Positions 22,956 through 33,334 of a stretch of DNA of 64,000 bases are shown here, in pieces. The stretch comes from Apostichopus japonicus (lineage: Eukaryota > Echinodermata > Holothuroidea > Aspidochirotida > Stichopodidae). Where the stretch lies: contig NC_092577.1 of the NCBI RefSeq assembly GCF_037975245.1, positions 25,231,398 through 25,295,397 of the forward strand, given 5' to 3'. The notes below the pieces were generated by a model, which searched no databases, was not told the DNA's origin, and saw only the letters and a program-made list of their open reading frames with translations. The position numbers and the translations under genes are program-made. Each line of letters opens with the position of its first letter. Position 1 is the stretch's first letter.

Positions 22956-23190
22956 ACAAATGGTAGTAACTTGAGTTGAGTTGGCTTTCGTGGAGTGCAG
23001 ACGTGTTTTTCGCTCTCGCTCTACATCTGATAACTGTTTTTTCACTGTACTGTGCTATACTTCCCGCCAGGCGGGTGTGCGCCAGTTCGTATATCGTATA
23101 TCGTTATCGTTTATAGTCATCGTATATTGTATTTTATCCAGCCTATCTTTAGTTTTGTTACTCCTCTGTGGCCCAGCCACCTTCGGTATC

Positions 23191-24294
23191 ATGGCATCGC
23201 GCCGTGATTCCAAAATTGTTAAGTTAACCTTCACCGGTGAACAAGCGGTTCCACCGGTGCAAGTTTTTAGTATTTTAAAGAGTAAGGGTGTTGTTGTGCC
23301 TGGAGAGGTTGATGCGTTGCAAGCTCTCCAGGGTCGTAATACTTATGATGTACGTTTTACAAGTGACGTGACCCGGCAGAAGGGTGTCGCGTTGCTGAGT
23401 GGGGTTGAAGGTTTGACAGTTACTCCGTACGAGCGTTCCGTATGGGTAACTGTCATCCACGTAGGACTAGAGGTGCGTCAGGAACTTGTCGCAACTGTTT
23501 TAGGTCGGTTTGGGGCTGTCAAGGGCATCAAAATGTGCTCGTACGCACAGGCCCCTGGGGTGTTGAACGGGCACCGACAGGTTCGGATCGACCTCAAGCA
23601 GGACATTCCCTCCTTCCTTTTTATTGCCGGACATAAAGCTCACGTGCGATACCCCGGTCAGCCCCGTACCTGCTTCAGGTGTGGGGAGACCGGGCACGAA
23701 GCCAAGGGCTGCCCAAACAAAAAGTGTGGGCGCTGCCTTCGTCTTGGGCATGATACCTCTGCTTGCCCAAGCGAAGTTGTGTGCTCACTCTGTGGGAAGG
23801 AGGGGCATGTTTTTCGCGCTTGTCCCTCTTCTTATGTCTTTATGACAAAGAGTGGGGGTCAATCAAAGGCGCCAAGTTCTGGCGCACCTACTGCCTCGGA
23901 GGAAGCTCCACGCAAAGAGGGGGGGCCGGATGCACCTAGTTCACCCTCCCTTGAAGTTGCAGACCCCAACCCCGTGCCCGCACCGAGAAAGTCTCCACCA
24001 GCTTCCCCTATCAACTCGTCCAGTTCCGTCCCCAGCCCGCCGCCGGTGTCGCCAAATCTGGAGACTCTGTCCGACGGCGACTCCGGGGACTCTGTGGTCA
24101 TCGGGTCTCCGGAGGCTCTGTCTGACAGCGACTCCGGGGGCTCGGTGATCGTCGAGCCAAAACGTGCCACTGGGACGAGCTGGTACGACGAGATGGGGGA
24201 ACCCTCTCTAAAAAGGTCGGCCTCAAGTGACGACTCGGACGACGATATGTCGTCTAGAGCGCGCTTGAAGCTTACAGAATCGTCGTCGGCGTAG
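23191..24294 (+). CDS. LINE ORF1: nucleic-acid-binding protein, three zinc knuckles
   Basis: An intact 367-residue frame. The ATG at 23,191 is preferred because the related copy at 34,9xx starts with the same MA.RRDSKIV motif. Residues ~1-155 form the conserved N-terminal domain (FSILKSKGVVVPGEVDALQ; VWVTVIHVGL). Knuckles CFRCGETGHEAKGC, CGRCLRLGHDTSAC and CSLCGKEGHVFRAC occupy ~161-212. The tail is Ser/Pro/Asp-rich with two copies of an ALSDSDSG-like motif and GTSWYDEMGEP. In LINEs such a protein coats element RNA and acts as a nucleic-acid chaperone; that role is inferred from the family. Confidence 0.92.
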   Translation: MASRRDSKIVKLTFTGEQAVPPVQVFSILKSKGVVVPGEVDALQALQGRNTYDVRFTSDVTRQKGVALLSGVEGLTVTPYERSVWVTVIHVGLEVRQELVATVLGRFGAVKGIKMCSYAQAPGVLNGHRQVRIDLKQDIPSFLFIAGHKAHVRYPGQPRTCFRCGETGHEAKGCPNKKCGRCLRLGHDTSACPSEVVCSLCGKEGHVFRACPSSYVFMTKSGGQSKAPSSGAPTASEEAPRKEGGPDAPSSPSLEVADPNPVPAPRKSPPASPINSSSSVPSPPPVSPNLETLSDGDSGDSVVIGSPEALSDSDSGGSVIVEPKRATGTSWYDEMGEPSLKRSASSDDSDDDMSSRARLKLTESSSA

Positions 24295-24314
24295 TTTTGC
24301 CCCATTGCCCTCTC

Positions 24315-27300
24315 ATGGCCCATACATTCTCAGTTGCCACTTTGAACGTGAATGGCATGAGGGATCATCGCAAGCGCAGTCGCATTTTCCAATATTGTAA
24401 ATCAATGGAGGTCGACTGCGTTTGCCTGCAAGAAACACATATTTTGGAAGAAGATGTCCCTCTATGGGCTTATGAGTGGGGTGGTGAGCTGCATGCTTCG
24501 TTTGGTTCGTCTTCATCCTGTGGCACTGTCATCCTCCTGTCAGCTCGTCAGGCGGGTTGTGCCACTAGGGTGGAGACGGATCACGAGGGCCGATTGGTTT
24601 GCATTCTATTCAAGTATCCACAGGGTAACATCGCCATTTGCAATGTGTATGCTCCCAATCGGCCTTCTGCTAGACGAGATTTTTTTAACACGCTGCCTTC
24701 CTTTGTTCCTGGTAGTGCGCCGTGTGTCATGGTCGGAGACTTTAACTGTGTCCCAGACTCGGGTCTTGACAGACTCGGAACTTCTGTGTCTGCAAGTCCC
24801 GACGCTGGGATCACAGAATTGGACAGATTCACTTCGGCACACCTTTTAGCCGATGTCTGGAGGCATATGCACCCGTGTAGTACGGTGTATACGTAGGTGA
24901 GGCCTAACGGAGAAGATGCCTCCAGGATAGATCGAGTGTATGCGCCCGTAAGTTTTACATTTTCGGGTTGCGAGACGCTCAGCTGTCCGCTCTCTGACCA
25001 TGACACTGTAGTAGCACGTTTTGTTTTGCCTTCCATTTTCCCCATCGGGCGGGGCCTATGGAAGCTTAACTGTCGGATTCTTGGCGAGGCAGAGTTCCGC
25101 CAGGGTTTCGAGACCAGGTACAAAGGATGGCAAACATTGAAGCCGGCCTTTGCTTCTACATCCCAATGGTGGGATGAGGTCAAGTTGCGCATCAAACGCT
25201 ACGCAATTCAGTATTGCGTGACCCGCGCACGGCGTCGAAGAGAAAAATTCTCGAAGCTGTGCGCGGAGGTGAAGTTTGGCGACCCTTTGGCTGTCATCGC
25301 TTTGCAGACTTATCTCGATGAAAAGTACCACGGTGCCCGCGTCAGGGCCCGTGTCGAAGCGGTGGAAGCCGAGGAGCGCCCTTCACTGAGGTTTTACCAG
25401 TCCGTTAGCTCATCGGCAGGTGACAGACGCGTCCCGTCTGTACGCGCTACTGATGGGACCGTGGTTAGTGACCCTCACGGCATTGTCCGCGTATATAAAG
25501 AGTACTATTCGAGTTTGTTTACGCGTTGCAATGTCGACTTGTCGGCACAGGCCGATTTATTGAGGGGAATCTCAAAAACCGTTCCCCACGATGTCAATGA
25601 TATTTTGGGGGGCGAAATAACCACTGTTGAGCTTTGGAAGGCGCTTTCGAAGATGAAGAATGGCAAGTCCCCGGGTTCGGACGGGCTTCCGAGGGAGTTC
25701 TACCGAACCTTCTGGGCAATAATAGGACCCGACATCAGAGCCGTCTTCGAAGACGCCTTCCAAAACGGACTGTTAAACGAAAGTCAACGTCTGGGCATGA
25801 TTACTTTGCTGCCAAAGTCTGGGGACCCCTTGGATCCCCATACCAAGCGTCCGATCACCTTGTTAAATGTGGACTACAAGTTGCTGGCTAAGACCTTGTG
25901 CAACCGCCTTGCACTGGCTATGCCGCATCTTGTTGGTGATCTCCAGGCTTGTGCAGTGAAGGGTCATTGCATCCAGCAGAACTTGTGGTTGATGCGCGAC
26001 TTGACCGACTTTGTTATTGAGCGTGATCTGCCATGTGCATTGGTGTCTCTGGACCAGCAGAAGGCCTTTGACATGGTGGATCGCGGTTTTTTAATGAATG
26101 TATTGGAGACGTTTCAGTTGCACCCAAATTTTCGTAAATGGATTTCTGTTTTGTATGAACAAAGTTTCAGTTCTGTTATCGTAAATGGGTTTTGTTCGGA
26201 GGTTTTTAACGTAGAGAGGGGGGTGCGCCAGGGGTGCCCTCTGTCTCCATTACTTTATGTTTTGTTTAGCGAGTCCCTCTCTCGTCTTTTGGAAAGGGAC
26301 TCCAAACTTGTTCCATTCGTTGTGCCAGGGGGTGCCAAAGTGAAATGCGCTCAATATGCAGATGACGTGACATGTATTGTTTCGAGTCTCGGCTCCTTTC
26401 GCGCACTCTCGCAGGATCTATCTATTTTTGAGAGAGCTACCGGGGCGAAGTTGAATCCAGAAAAGACAAAGGGCCTTCGTCTTGGTAGCTGGAGATACAG
26501 AAACTTACCATTCGGTGCGTCGTGGTCGGATCAGAATATCAAAATTAATGGTATATGGTTCGGCTACGATGCACCTTGTGATGTCACCTGGAACGAGAGG
26601 GCTGAGGTATTTCAGAGCAGACTCGAAACCTTTGGCACCCGCTGGCTTTCGATCTTGGGGAAAGTCACTGTTATTAATCGTTTCGTTTCGCCCATCTTGT
26701 GGTACCCTGGCGCGGTGTATCCTATTCCGCGTCGCGTCCTGGTACGGTTGGAGAGGGCGATTTTTTCATTCATATGGTCCGGTGGTACAGAGCTTGTCAA
26801 GAGGGCGGTATTGTACCAAAAACTGGAGAAGGGGGGACTAGGGGTGGTTCATCTGGGAAGTAAATTGACCTTTTTGTTATTTAAGCAGTTGTTTGTAGCG
26901 GTAACTGACCCAGGGTTGCCTTGTTCATATTTTGTACGTTTTTGGGGCGGTTTGCACCTGCGTCGATGGGTCCCGGCGCTGTTTAGCAACAGGGAACCGC
27001 ATAGTAGTACTCCAAACAGGGCGGTGCGTGTCATCTGCTCCGCGCTGATTGAGTTGCCCCCTGTTGACATGTCACAGCCGGCCCTCGTTCACAGTTCGTT
27101 GAGGGATAAGGCCTTGAATGCAACTTTTGTCCAGGGACGTCATTCTGCAGAAGTATGGCGTTCGGTGCATTCAAGGCTGAATGGTTGCAGGCTCCGTGAT
27201 CTTGCATGGAGAGTTGCACACGGTGCCTTGGTGACCAACCTAAAAAGATATCATTGGCGATTGGGTGATGGACTGTGCCCTAGGACCGGCTGTGACAGCT

Positions 27301-27707
27301 TAGAGAGTACTGCTCATGTTTTTTGGCATTGTTACTTTGTAGTCAACTTATGGGAGTGGTTCCAGACCTGGACCGACCGTGTTACGGGAGACCGTTCATG
27401 GTCGGTAGGGCAGGGCTTTATTTTATATGGGGTAGACCCTCCAGTTTGTTCGGTAGCTGTGTTGCACCGCATCATTTTTGTTTGCTCTGTTGTAAAAAAA
27501 CATGTTTGGCGGAATAGATGTAATTTGGTTTTTAGGGGCAAATTTGCCAGTTGGCAGGCAGTCCTGGAGGCGGTGAAGTCTGACATTCGCCTTCAGATTG
27601 AAGGCGATTTTCGCCGTTTATCTGGGGCTGCCTTTTTTGGACGCTGGTGTGCTGGGGAGGGGTTTTTCGTTTCGCTGCGTGCGGGTCGTCCTTCTGTACG
27701 TTTTTGA
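24315..27707 (+). pseudogene. LINE ORF2: APE endonuclease and reverse transcriptase, one nonsense codon
   Basis: An 1,130-residue frame interrupted only by TAG at 24,894-24,896 (codon 194). Endonuclease motifs: LNVNGMR, LQETH (~38-42), GDFN (141-144) and LSDHD (226-230), the last just past the stop. RT motifs: SPGSDGLPREFY (~453), KAFD (583), RQGCPLSP (638) and YADD (681-684). The C-terminus has a zinc-binding RT-associated motif (CPRTGCDS... HVFWHC, ~988-1,006). The stop lies in YT*VRPNGED, where related reading suggests a tryptophan codon lost by one G-to-A change. ORF2 starts 20 bases after the ORF1 stop in another frame, so translation by reinitiation or a separate start is likely. As it stands only a truncated endonuclease would be made. 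Confidence 0.92.
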
Positions 27708-27844
27708 ATGTTTGAGTGGGGAGGGGGTTGGGCGTTTTGTCTCTGCAGGTCGGCGGGCGTATGTTTTTTTGGCTCGCTAGACCTTAGTTTCGTTTGTCAG
27801 AATGGGATGGTTCGGTAGTGCCGTTTGGCCGTGACGTTTTGTAT

Positions 27845-27857
27845 CCCGCATGGCGGG
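27845..27857 (+). promoter_or_regulatory. 3'-terminal hairpin of the LINE RNA
   Basis: cccgc-atg-gcggg forms a five-pair stem three bases before the terminal cacgtaaaaagc. Copies at 4,329-4,341 and 30,135-30,147 have cccgt-atg-acggg, a paired change that keeps the stem. It is a likely recognition structure for target-primed reverse transcription. Confidence 0.7.
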
Positions 27858-27887
27858 TCACGTAAAAAGCACAACTGGTAGTAACTT

Positions 27888-28768
27888 AGCACCACGGTTA
27901 AAATACTTTGTCTGTTTCTTTGCACGTCTCTTAAATTTCTCCTGAACATTTTTTGGCATTTCTGGTTTCATTCACTTTTGATATGTCGGTAGCAACGTTT
28001 GCGTTCTTCTACCCATCTTCTTGTGGGGTGTTTCTAAAATTAAGCAAGGCAATGTAAGGGTCTTGCCCTGACAAGTTACTCATATGCTTCGCTAAATTTC
28101 TTGAACTCTGCAGATACATACTGTGGTCCATTATCAGACATTAGTATGTTGGGAATACCAAACCTTGCAAATTGCTGCTTACAGAAATGGATAATATTAG
28201 TTGACCTTGTCTCTTGTAGTTTCTTAATTTCAAAATAATTAGAGTAATAATCAAGCATGATAACATATGTATCACCATCATATACAAATAGGTCTGATCC
28301 AACTTTCTGCCATGGCACAGCAGGGATTTCATGCTTCATAAGCGGTTCCTTCCTATTTTTGTGTTTAAATCGATTGCACACACTACAGTGTTGTACAGTT
28401 TCAGTGATTTGCACAGACATTCCTGGCGAATACATGATGTCTCTTGCTAATCTCTTTGTCTTTTCGACTCCTTGGTGTCCTTGATGTACTTTTTCTAGCA
28501 TCAATTTTCGCATCTTACGATGAATTACTACTCTCTCGTGTTTCAATATTAGCCCATTTTCTACTGTCAGTTCACTCTGACATGACCAATACGGGGTCAA
28601 ATCTTTGTCTAACTTTTGCTTACTTGATGGCCATCCCTTAACAATCTGGGAATGCAATTTGCTTAGAATTGTATCTTCCTGTGTTTCTTTCTCAATTTGT
28701 CTCAATTTTTCTCGTGAAATTGGCAGGGGAGAAACTACACACTCCATAATGTGTAAACCATCATTCAC
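27888..28768 (-). pseudogene. Inner gypsy integrase, catalytic core partly deleted
   Basis: 28,076-28,768 reads the zinc-binding HHCC region (HQGHQGVEKTKRLAR, C..C) and the core with SDLF.YDGD.Y and LMSDNGPQYVSAEF, giving two of the three catalytic acidic residues. After SEAYE a stop and frame change lead to DPYIALLNFRNTP, so the segment holding the third residue (the E of DDE) is missing by internal deletion. The sequence then runs to the LINE target site at 27,888. It cannot be a working integrase. Confidence 0.85.
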
Positions 28769-28812
28769 TTCCTCTGATGTGTCAGGTAGGTAGTTTCGAC
28801 TCAGTGCATCTG

Positions 28813-29178
28813 CTACATCTTGTATGATACAGACAGTACATATTTTTGTAACTTTAGCAACATCCTTTGCAGTCGTGGAGGTGCTCGACTTAGCGGTTTC
28901 TTAAAAATAGATTCCAGGGGCTTATGATCCGTTTCAACTGTTACCATTCTACCAAAAATATATTCATGAAACTTCTCACACCCAAACACAATCGCAGCAA
29001 GTTCCTTTTCTATCTGTGCATACCTAGTTTGTGCTTCTGTAAAAGTCTTTGATGCATAGGCTACAGGTTTGTTATCTTGCAGTAATACTGCTCCTACACC
29101 ACTTTTCGAGGCATCTACACTCAGTGTAACTGGTTTGTTTGTGTCAAAATACTTAAGTATTGGGGCATTCGTTATCAT
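28813..29178 (-). pseudogene. Inner gypsy RNase H domain
   Basis: Contains LSVDASKSGVGAVLLQ (first catalytic D), AQIEKELAAIVFGCEKFHEY (E) and VETDHKPLESIF (D), the order seen in Ty3/gypsy RNase H. It continues in frame from the RT after an in-frame TGA at 29,179-29,181. Confidence 0.88.
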
Positions 29179-30111
29179 TCATTTTAATGCATCAAAACTC
29201 TTTTGTTGTTCTTCGTTCCACTGCCAAACAGTATCCTTACGAAGAAGTACTCTCAAAGGCTCTGATATGGCTGATAGATTATCCACAAATTTTGCAACAT
29301 AATTGACCATACCCACAAATCTTTTGAGCTCTGTGATATTTGTTGGTGGGTGCATTCCTCGAATTGCATTTACCTTCTTAAAATCAGCTTTTACACCATC
29401 CGATGTCAGAATATGCCCAATGTATGGCACTTCATCTACCTTGAATTTGCATTTATCCAAATTCAGCTTCAATTTCTTGTCTCGACATCTTTGTAATACT
29501 TGCTCTAGCCTCATGTCATGTTCTTGCTCATTGGAACCCCACACCAATATGTCATCCATGATCACTTCTACACCTGTGAGATCATCAAATAACTCAGTCA
29601 TACACCTCTGACATATTTCGGCTGCAGCATTTACGCCAAATGGTAGCCTTTTTGTACCTGTATCGACCCATGGGTGTATTAAATGTGCACAATTTTGAGC
29701 TATCTGTATCAAGCTGTAACTGTAGGGTGGAAAACACTTTTGCTTGTGGGAGCATTGTAACTATTTCCTCGATAGTTTTCATGGGGTAATGAGCCCTGTC
29801 TAAAGCTTCATTTAAATCTTTTGGATCGAGGCATATACATACCCTTTTTGTCTGGCTTAATAACAGTAACCATACTACTAACCCATTCTGTAGGTTCTGT
29901 AACCCTTTCTATGACACCTATTTCTTCCATATGTTTCAGCTGATCCTTCACAACCTTTTGCAAGGCAATAGGTACTTTACGAGGTGGGTGTACTACTGGC
30001 GTACTACCAGGCTTTACTTTGAGATATACCTTACCATGCAAACAACCAAGTCCAGTAAACACATCTTTGTATTTCTCTTGTACTTTTGCTTGTAGTTCTG
30101 AATCAACAACA
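29179..30111 (-). pseudogene. Inner gypsy reverse transcriptase
   Basis: From the 5' side: KYKDVFTGLGCLHG, VVHPPRKVPIAL and EEIGVIERVTEPTEWVSSM, then TFNTPMGRYRY, LPFGVNAAAEICQR, and the catalytic MDDILVWG followed by HMRL-type thumb sequence. Frameshifts occur near 29,810 and 29,650. The 5' end abuts the LINE fragment's target copy at 30,112-30,121. Confidence 0.88.
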
Positions 30112-30121
30112 TCAACACGTT

Positions 30122-30656
30122 GCTTTTTACGTGACCCGTCATACGGGATACAAAACGTCACGGCCAAACGGCACTACCAAACCATCCCATTCTTACAAAC
30201 GAACCTCAGGTCAAGCGAGCCAAAAAAAGTACATACGCTCACCGACCTGCAGAGACAAAACGCCCAACCCCCCACTGAAATATTAAAAAACTACAAAAGG
30301 ACGACCAGCACGCAGCGAAACAAAACACCCTTCCCCAGCACACCACCGTCCAAAAAAGGCAGCCCTAGATAAACGGCGAAAATCGCCTTCAACCTCAAGG
30401 CGAATGTCAGACTTCACCGCCTCCAGGACTGCCTGCCAACTGGCAAATTTCCCCCTAAAAACAACATCACATCTATTCCTCCAAATAAGTTTTTTTACAA
30501 CAGAACAAACATAAATAATACGCTGCAACACAGCACCGGAACAAACTGGAGGATCTAATCCATACAAGACAAAACCCTGTCCTACCGACCAGGAACGGTC
30601 TCCCGTTAAACGGTCGGTCCAGGACTGAAACCACTCCCACAAGTTCAAAACAAAGT
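30122..30656 (-). mobile_element. 5'-truncated LINE fragment inside the inner gypsy pol
   Basis: 3' UTR plus the last ~115 codons of ORF2 (LWEWFQSWTDR to the stop, 30,283-30,656), minus strand. The 10 bp target copies tcaacacgtt lie at 30,112-30,121 and 30,657-30,666. It shares the cccgtatgacggg hairpin with the 4,316 fragment, so those two belong to one subfamily distinct from the full-length element. Confidence 0.92.
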
Positions 30657-30666
30657 TCAACACGTT

Positions 30667-31818
30667 TGATCAGTCCAAGAGCAGTGCAAGCTGTCAGCCC
30701 TAATAGTGGTTTGCTTGTTCCTTGAATGACTTGGAATGTCAACGTGTAGTAGCGGCTCTGGTATTCACACAAGAGGAGGCACTGTCCTACTGGTTGTATC
30801 TTGTGTCCGGAATAGGTAATCAAATGCATCCTTGACCGTTTCATCCTCACATTCTTCAGGGACTTCAAAACAGAACTCGAAATCACATTACAGTATCTAG
30901 CTTGAAGTTAATAACCTTTTCTTCTTGAATTGTTAAGTCAACTAGCCACTCTTTTTGATCTCGGTCTTCACTGGTGCTGCTCTGAAGTGTGTCTATGAAA
31001 ACTGACTCTTCTGAACTACTTTCATGTTCAACAGTATCGACCTTTTGGCGTCTCTGCTTTGATGTAGCAATCCTGTTATTAGTAGAATTGGGCATAGGCT
31101 TATGCCTGACTGCATCTGTGAGTGTCACTCTTGATGTACACATTTTGGCAAAATGATTACGACGGCCCCACTTATTACATGTTTTGCCTTCTGCTGGGCA
31201 CATTGCTGTCCTTTGATGATTATATCCACATTTGCCACATTGGTGTCGGTTACTATTAACGTTAGGACTAGGGTTATTTCGAAACTTTGTAGGCCTATGG
31301 CTATAGTTACCTTTCTTGACCACCGTTGCATTGATTTCACCTTCGGATGTCTCTCGTGCCGCACTGTTATTCAATTAAGTCGCTTGAGTTTTGCTTTTCT
31401 CCGCAGCTTTACAGATTTCAACTGCTTTCCCCAGGTCTAAGTCTTTCTTTGACAACAACGCTGCTCGAACCGAGTCTTGTCGAATTCCGACGACTATTCT
31501 ATCTTTGATGAGTTCGTTTGTCAGTGTTCCGAATTCACACGGCTTCGCTTTTGTTTTCAATTGCGTTAGGAATTGTTCAAAGGTTTCCTCTTCTCGTTGG
31601 TATGTGGTGTTAAACACATGTCTTTCAAACGTTATGTTCTTCTTTGGTGAGAAATGTTCTTCAAACTTTGTAACCAGGACGTTCAGGTCCTTCTTTCGTT
31701 TTCCGTTAATGTAAACGTATTGTAGACTTCTAAGGCTGCATCGCCTATCACGTGTAACAGGCCCGACGCAATACTGTTCAAACTTTTCAGAATTTCCATT
31801 GTTCTGCGACATTTCCAC
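30667..31818 (-). pseudogene. Inner gypsy gag and protease region
   Basis: 31,375-31,818 is a capsid-like segment (KKNITFERHVFNTTYQ, ETFEQFLTQLKTKAK, IVVGIRQDSVRAALL). A stop at its end is followed by nucleocapsid at 30,883-31,374 with CGKCGYNHQRTAMC and a second knuckle in which one cysteine is changed (CNKWGRRNHFAKMC). The protease follows: FKLDT then VM instead of the expected DTG active site, then LGLTACTALGLIKRV, the common end of gypsy proteases. Stops and the lost active-site residue show decay. Confidence 0.82.
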
Positions 31819-31870
31819 TGAAAATGAAATTTTCAGGTCCGCGAAGACTTTCCATTTTGGGTGAAGTCGT

Positions 31871-31885
31871 CCACTTCTGACACCA
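31871..31885 (-). promoter_or_regulatory. Primer-binding site of inner gypsy element
   Basis: On the minus strand tggtgtcagaagtgg follows the 5' LTR directly. It matches the complement of a tRNA-Leu 3' end (…ccacttctgaca plus CCA), so tRNA-Leu is the likely primer. The tRNA match is from memory of tRNA-Leu acceptor ends. Confidence 0.7.
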
Positions 31886-32021
31886 CGTAATGATTACAAC
31901 TGATGCGAAGGATTGATTTATTATCTTTAGTTTATTCGGTTTCTATTTTTAGATGGCATGTATGGAGAGATAGCGCTGGTGAGGGCGCAAATACAAAACA
32001 ACATAAGACATACTCATTACA
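31886..32021 (-). repeat. 5' LTR of inner gypsy element
   Basis: Pairs with 22,465-22,600. Its inner terminal base differs (CA to CG on the minus strand). A 5 bp target copy tttag follows at 32,022-32,026. Confidence 0.92.
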
Positions 32022-32026
32022 TTTAG

Positions 32027-32646
32027 CACCTTCGTTCGTCTTTGACTGTAACTTGAAAGCGAGATCGATTGGTAGACGTGGCGATCGACCGAAAGAAAAT
32101 GGTAAGTACCCAGTGGTTTCATACTGGGAGCAGTTGTATACATGAATGACTTTGTTTAGGTGCTTCTTCCAGTCGCCTGTCTGGTCTTGTGGGAGTGTAC
32201 GCAACATGGAAAGAGGTGTTCTATTAAACCTTTCCACACCTGTCCATTGCATTGGGGGTTGTACGGTGTTGTGTGGGACTTCTGGATTCCATAGTACGTT
32301 TGTATCTCTTTCAGTAATCTGTTTTCAAATTCCCGGCCTTGGTCATGAAGTATTCTTTGAGGGAACCGAACTTGAGGGCATAGTTTCCGAACAGCTTTTC
32401 TGCAACCGTTGTTGATTTCTTCCTGGTGTGATATGCCTGCACAAATCGAGTGAAGTGGTCTGATATGACCAATATATATTGAAACCCACCCTTGCTCCTC
32501 TCCAGGTGTAGAAAGTCGACACTGACTAATTCAACAGATGTAGTGATGACTATTGGTACAAGTGGGGCTTTGGTGTTCCGGTTTGGTTGTCTTTGTTTCA
32601 AACAGCGGCAGACCTTGGTCACATAGTGTTCAATGTCTGCCTCCAT
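32027..32646 (-). pseudogene. Outer gypsy integrase core
   Basis: Reads C.RCLKQRQPN, SVDFLHLERSKGGFQYILVISDHFTRF (first catalytic D), then a frameshift through the second, and ERFNRT..SMLRTLPQDQ, HLNKVIHVYNC and FGRSPRLPIDLAF. It stops at the inner element's target duplication, which interrupts the LAF helix end. The rest is at 22,110-22,464. Confidence 0.85.
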
Positions 32647-33334
32647 GTGTGACCAATAAAATCAATAAAAGGTAGCCCATGTTGTCACGAAGAAACGATG
32701 TAGACAGCATTTCAACTATCGCTGACCTAGCCTCAGGAGATATTCCCCCTGAAAATGTTTTTTTACATCATGGTTTCCACCTGCAGGGGTAGACGAGACA
32801 AAGCATCGCCATCAGTGTTGTTGTAACCGGGTCTGTATAATACTGAAATGCTAGTCCGCCAGTTCAGATACCCATCGGTTTCCGGTTGCATTCAGTTTGG
32901 CCGATGCCAGGATGCATGTCATCGGCTTGTTTTCCGTGTAAACTGTAAAGGGGGGCATAGTATAAATAATCCCTGAACTGTTCCGTTATGGCCCATTTCA
33001 GCGCCAGAAGTTTACCACTATGAAGGCCGGATTTTATAAGCCGGAGCCATACCCAATAACTCTTAATCACGCCTCCTGTCGCTGGTATAGGATTTTATGA
33101 AGGCCGGATTTTATAAGCTGGAGCCATACCCAATACCTCTTCATCACGCCTCCTGTCGCTGGTATAGGACTGCACCAAGGCCATCCTGTGAAGCGTCTGT
33201 ATGTAGCACAAATGGTTGTCAGAAATCTGGGTACGCCATAACTGGTGTTTGCTGGTCCACTCAATCGGTGTTTTCGATGGTACTTGGTTAGAATTCTTAG
33301 GTCGGCCTCTTCCGGTCCTGGGCGCGACAACCTA
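32647..33334 (-). pseudogene. Outer gypsy RNase H and connection, degenerate
   Basis: Fragments in three frames: HTDAS-like region with LGAVLYQRQ near 33,080, LALKWAITEQFRDYLYYAP at 32,960-33,010, and KLNATG.RWV near 32,880. A 77 bp tandem duplication falls in the middle and several stops interrupt it. Confidence 0.7.
33021..33174. repeat. 77 bp tandem duplication within the outer gypsy pol
   Basis: Two units, 33,021-33,097 and 33,098-33,174, both starting tgaaggccggattttataag and ending with cgctggtatagga. Few differences separate them, so the duplication is more recent than the element's decay. Confidence 0.9.

Larger units (their letters stand above)
22973..27870 (+). mobile_element. Full-length two-ORF LINE (Tx1/L1-like), nearly intact
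   Basis: A 4,898 bp non-LTR retrotransposon with a 218 bp 5' UTR, ORF1, a 20-base gap, ORF2 and a 163 bp 3' UTR ending exactly at cgtaaaaagc without a poly(A) tail. The target duplication is 17 bp with one mismatch (22,956-22,972 and 27,871-27,887). The target was the pol tail of the inner gypsy element. APE-type endonuclease, RT and zinc knuckles place it near Tx1/L1-type LINEs. A single nonsense codon in ORF2 is the only break I found, so this is the youngest large insertion in the window. Confidence 0.92.
22465..32021 (-). mobile_element. Inner Ty3/gypsy element with 136 bp LTRs
   Basis: A complete but decayed LTR retrotransposon on the minus strand. LTRs at 22,465-22,600 (3') and 31,886-32,021 (5') differ at eight positions by my count. 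The 5 bp duplication tttag lies at 22,460-22,464 and 32,022-32,026. Next to the 5' LTR is a primer-binding site, and next to the 3' LTR a polypurine tract. Order inward: gag with CCHC knuckle, protease, RT, RNase H, integrase, tail. A LINE (22,973-27,870) lies between integrase and tail and a LINE fragment (30,122-30,656) between protease and RT. Without them the element would be about 4.1 kb. An internal deletion has removed the part of integrase with the third catalytic residue. Confidence 0.9.

Noticed and set aside
23859-24323. 154-codon minus-strand frame inside the LINE ORF1
   Set aside because: Antisense shadow of the Ser/Asp-rich ORF1 tail; the plus-strand frame is homologous to other copies.
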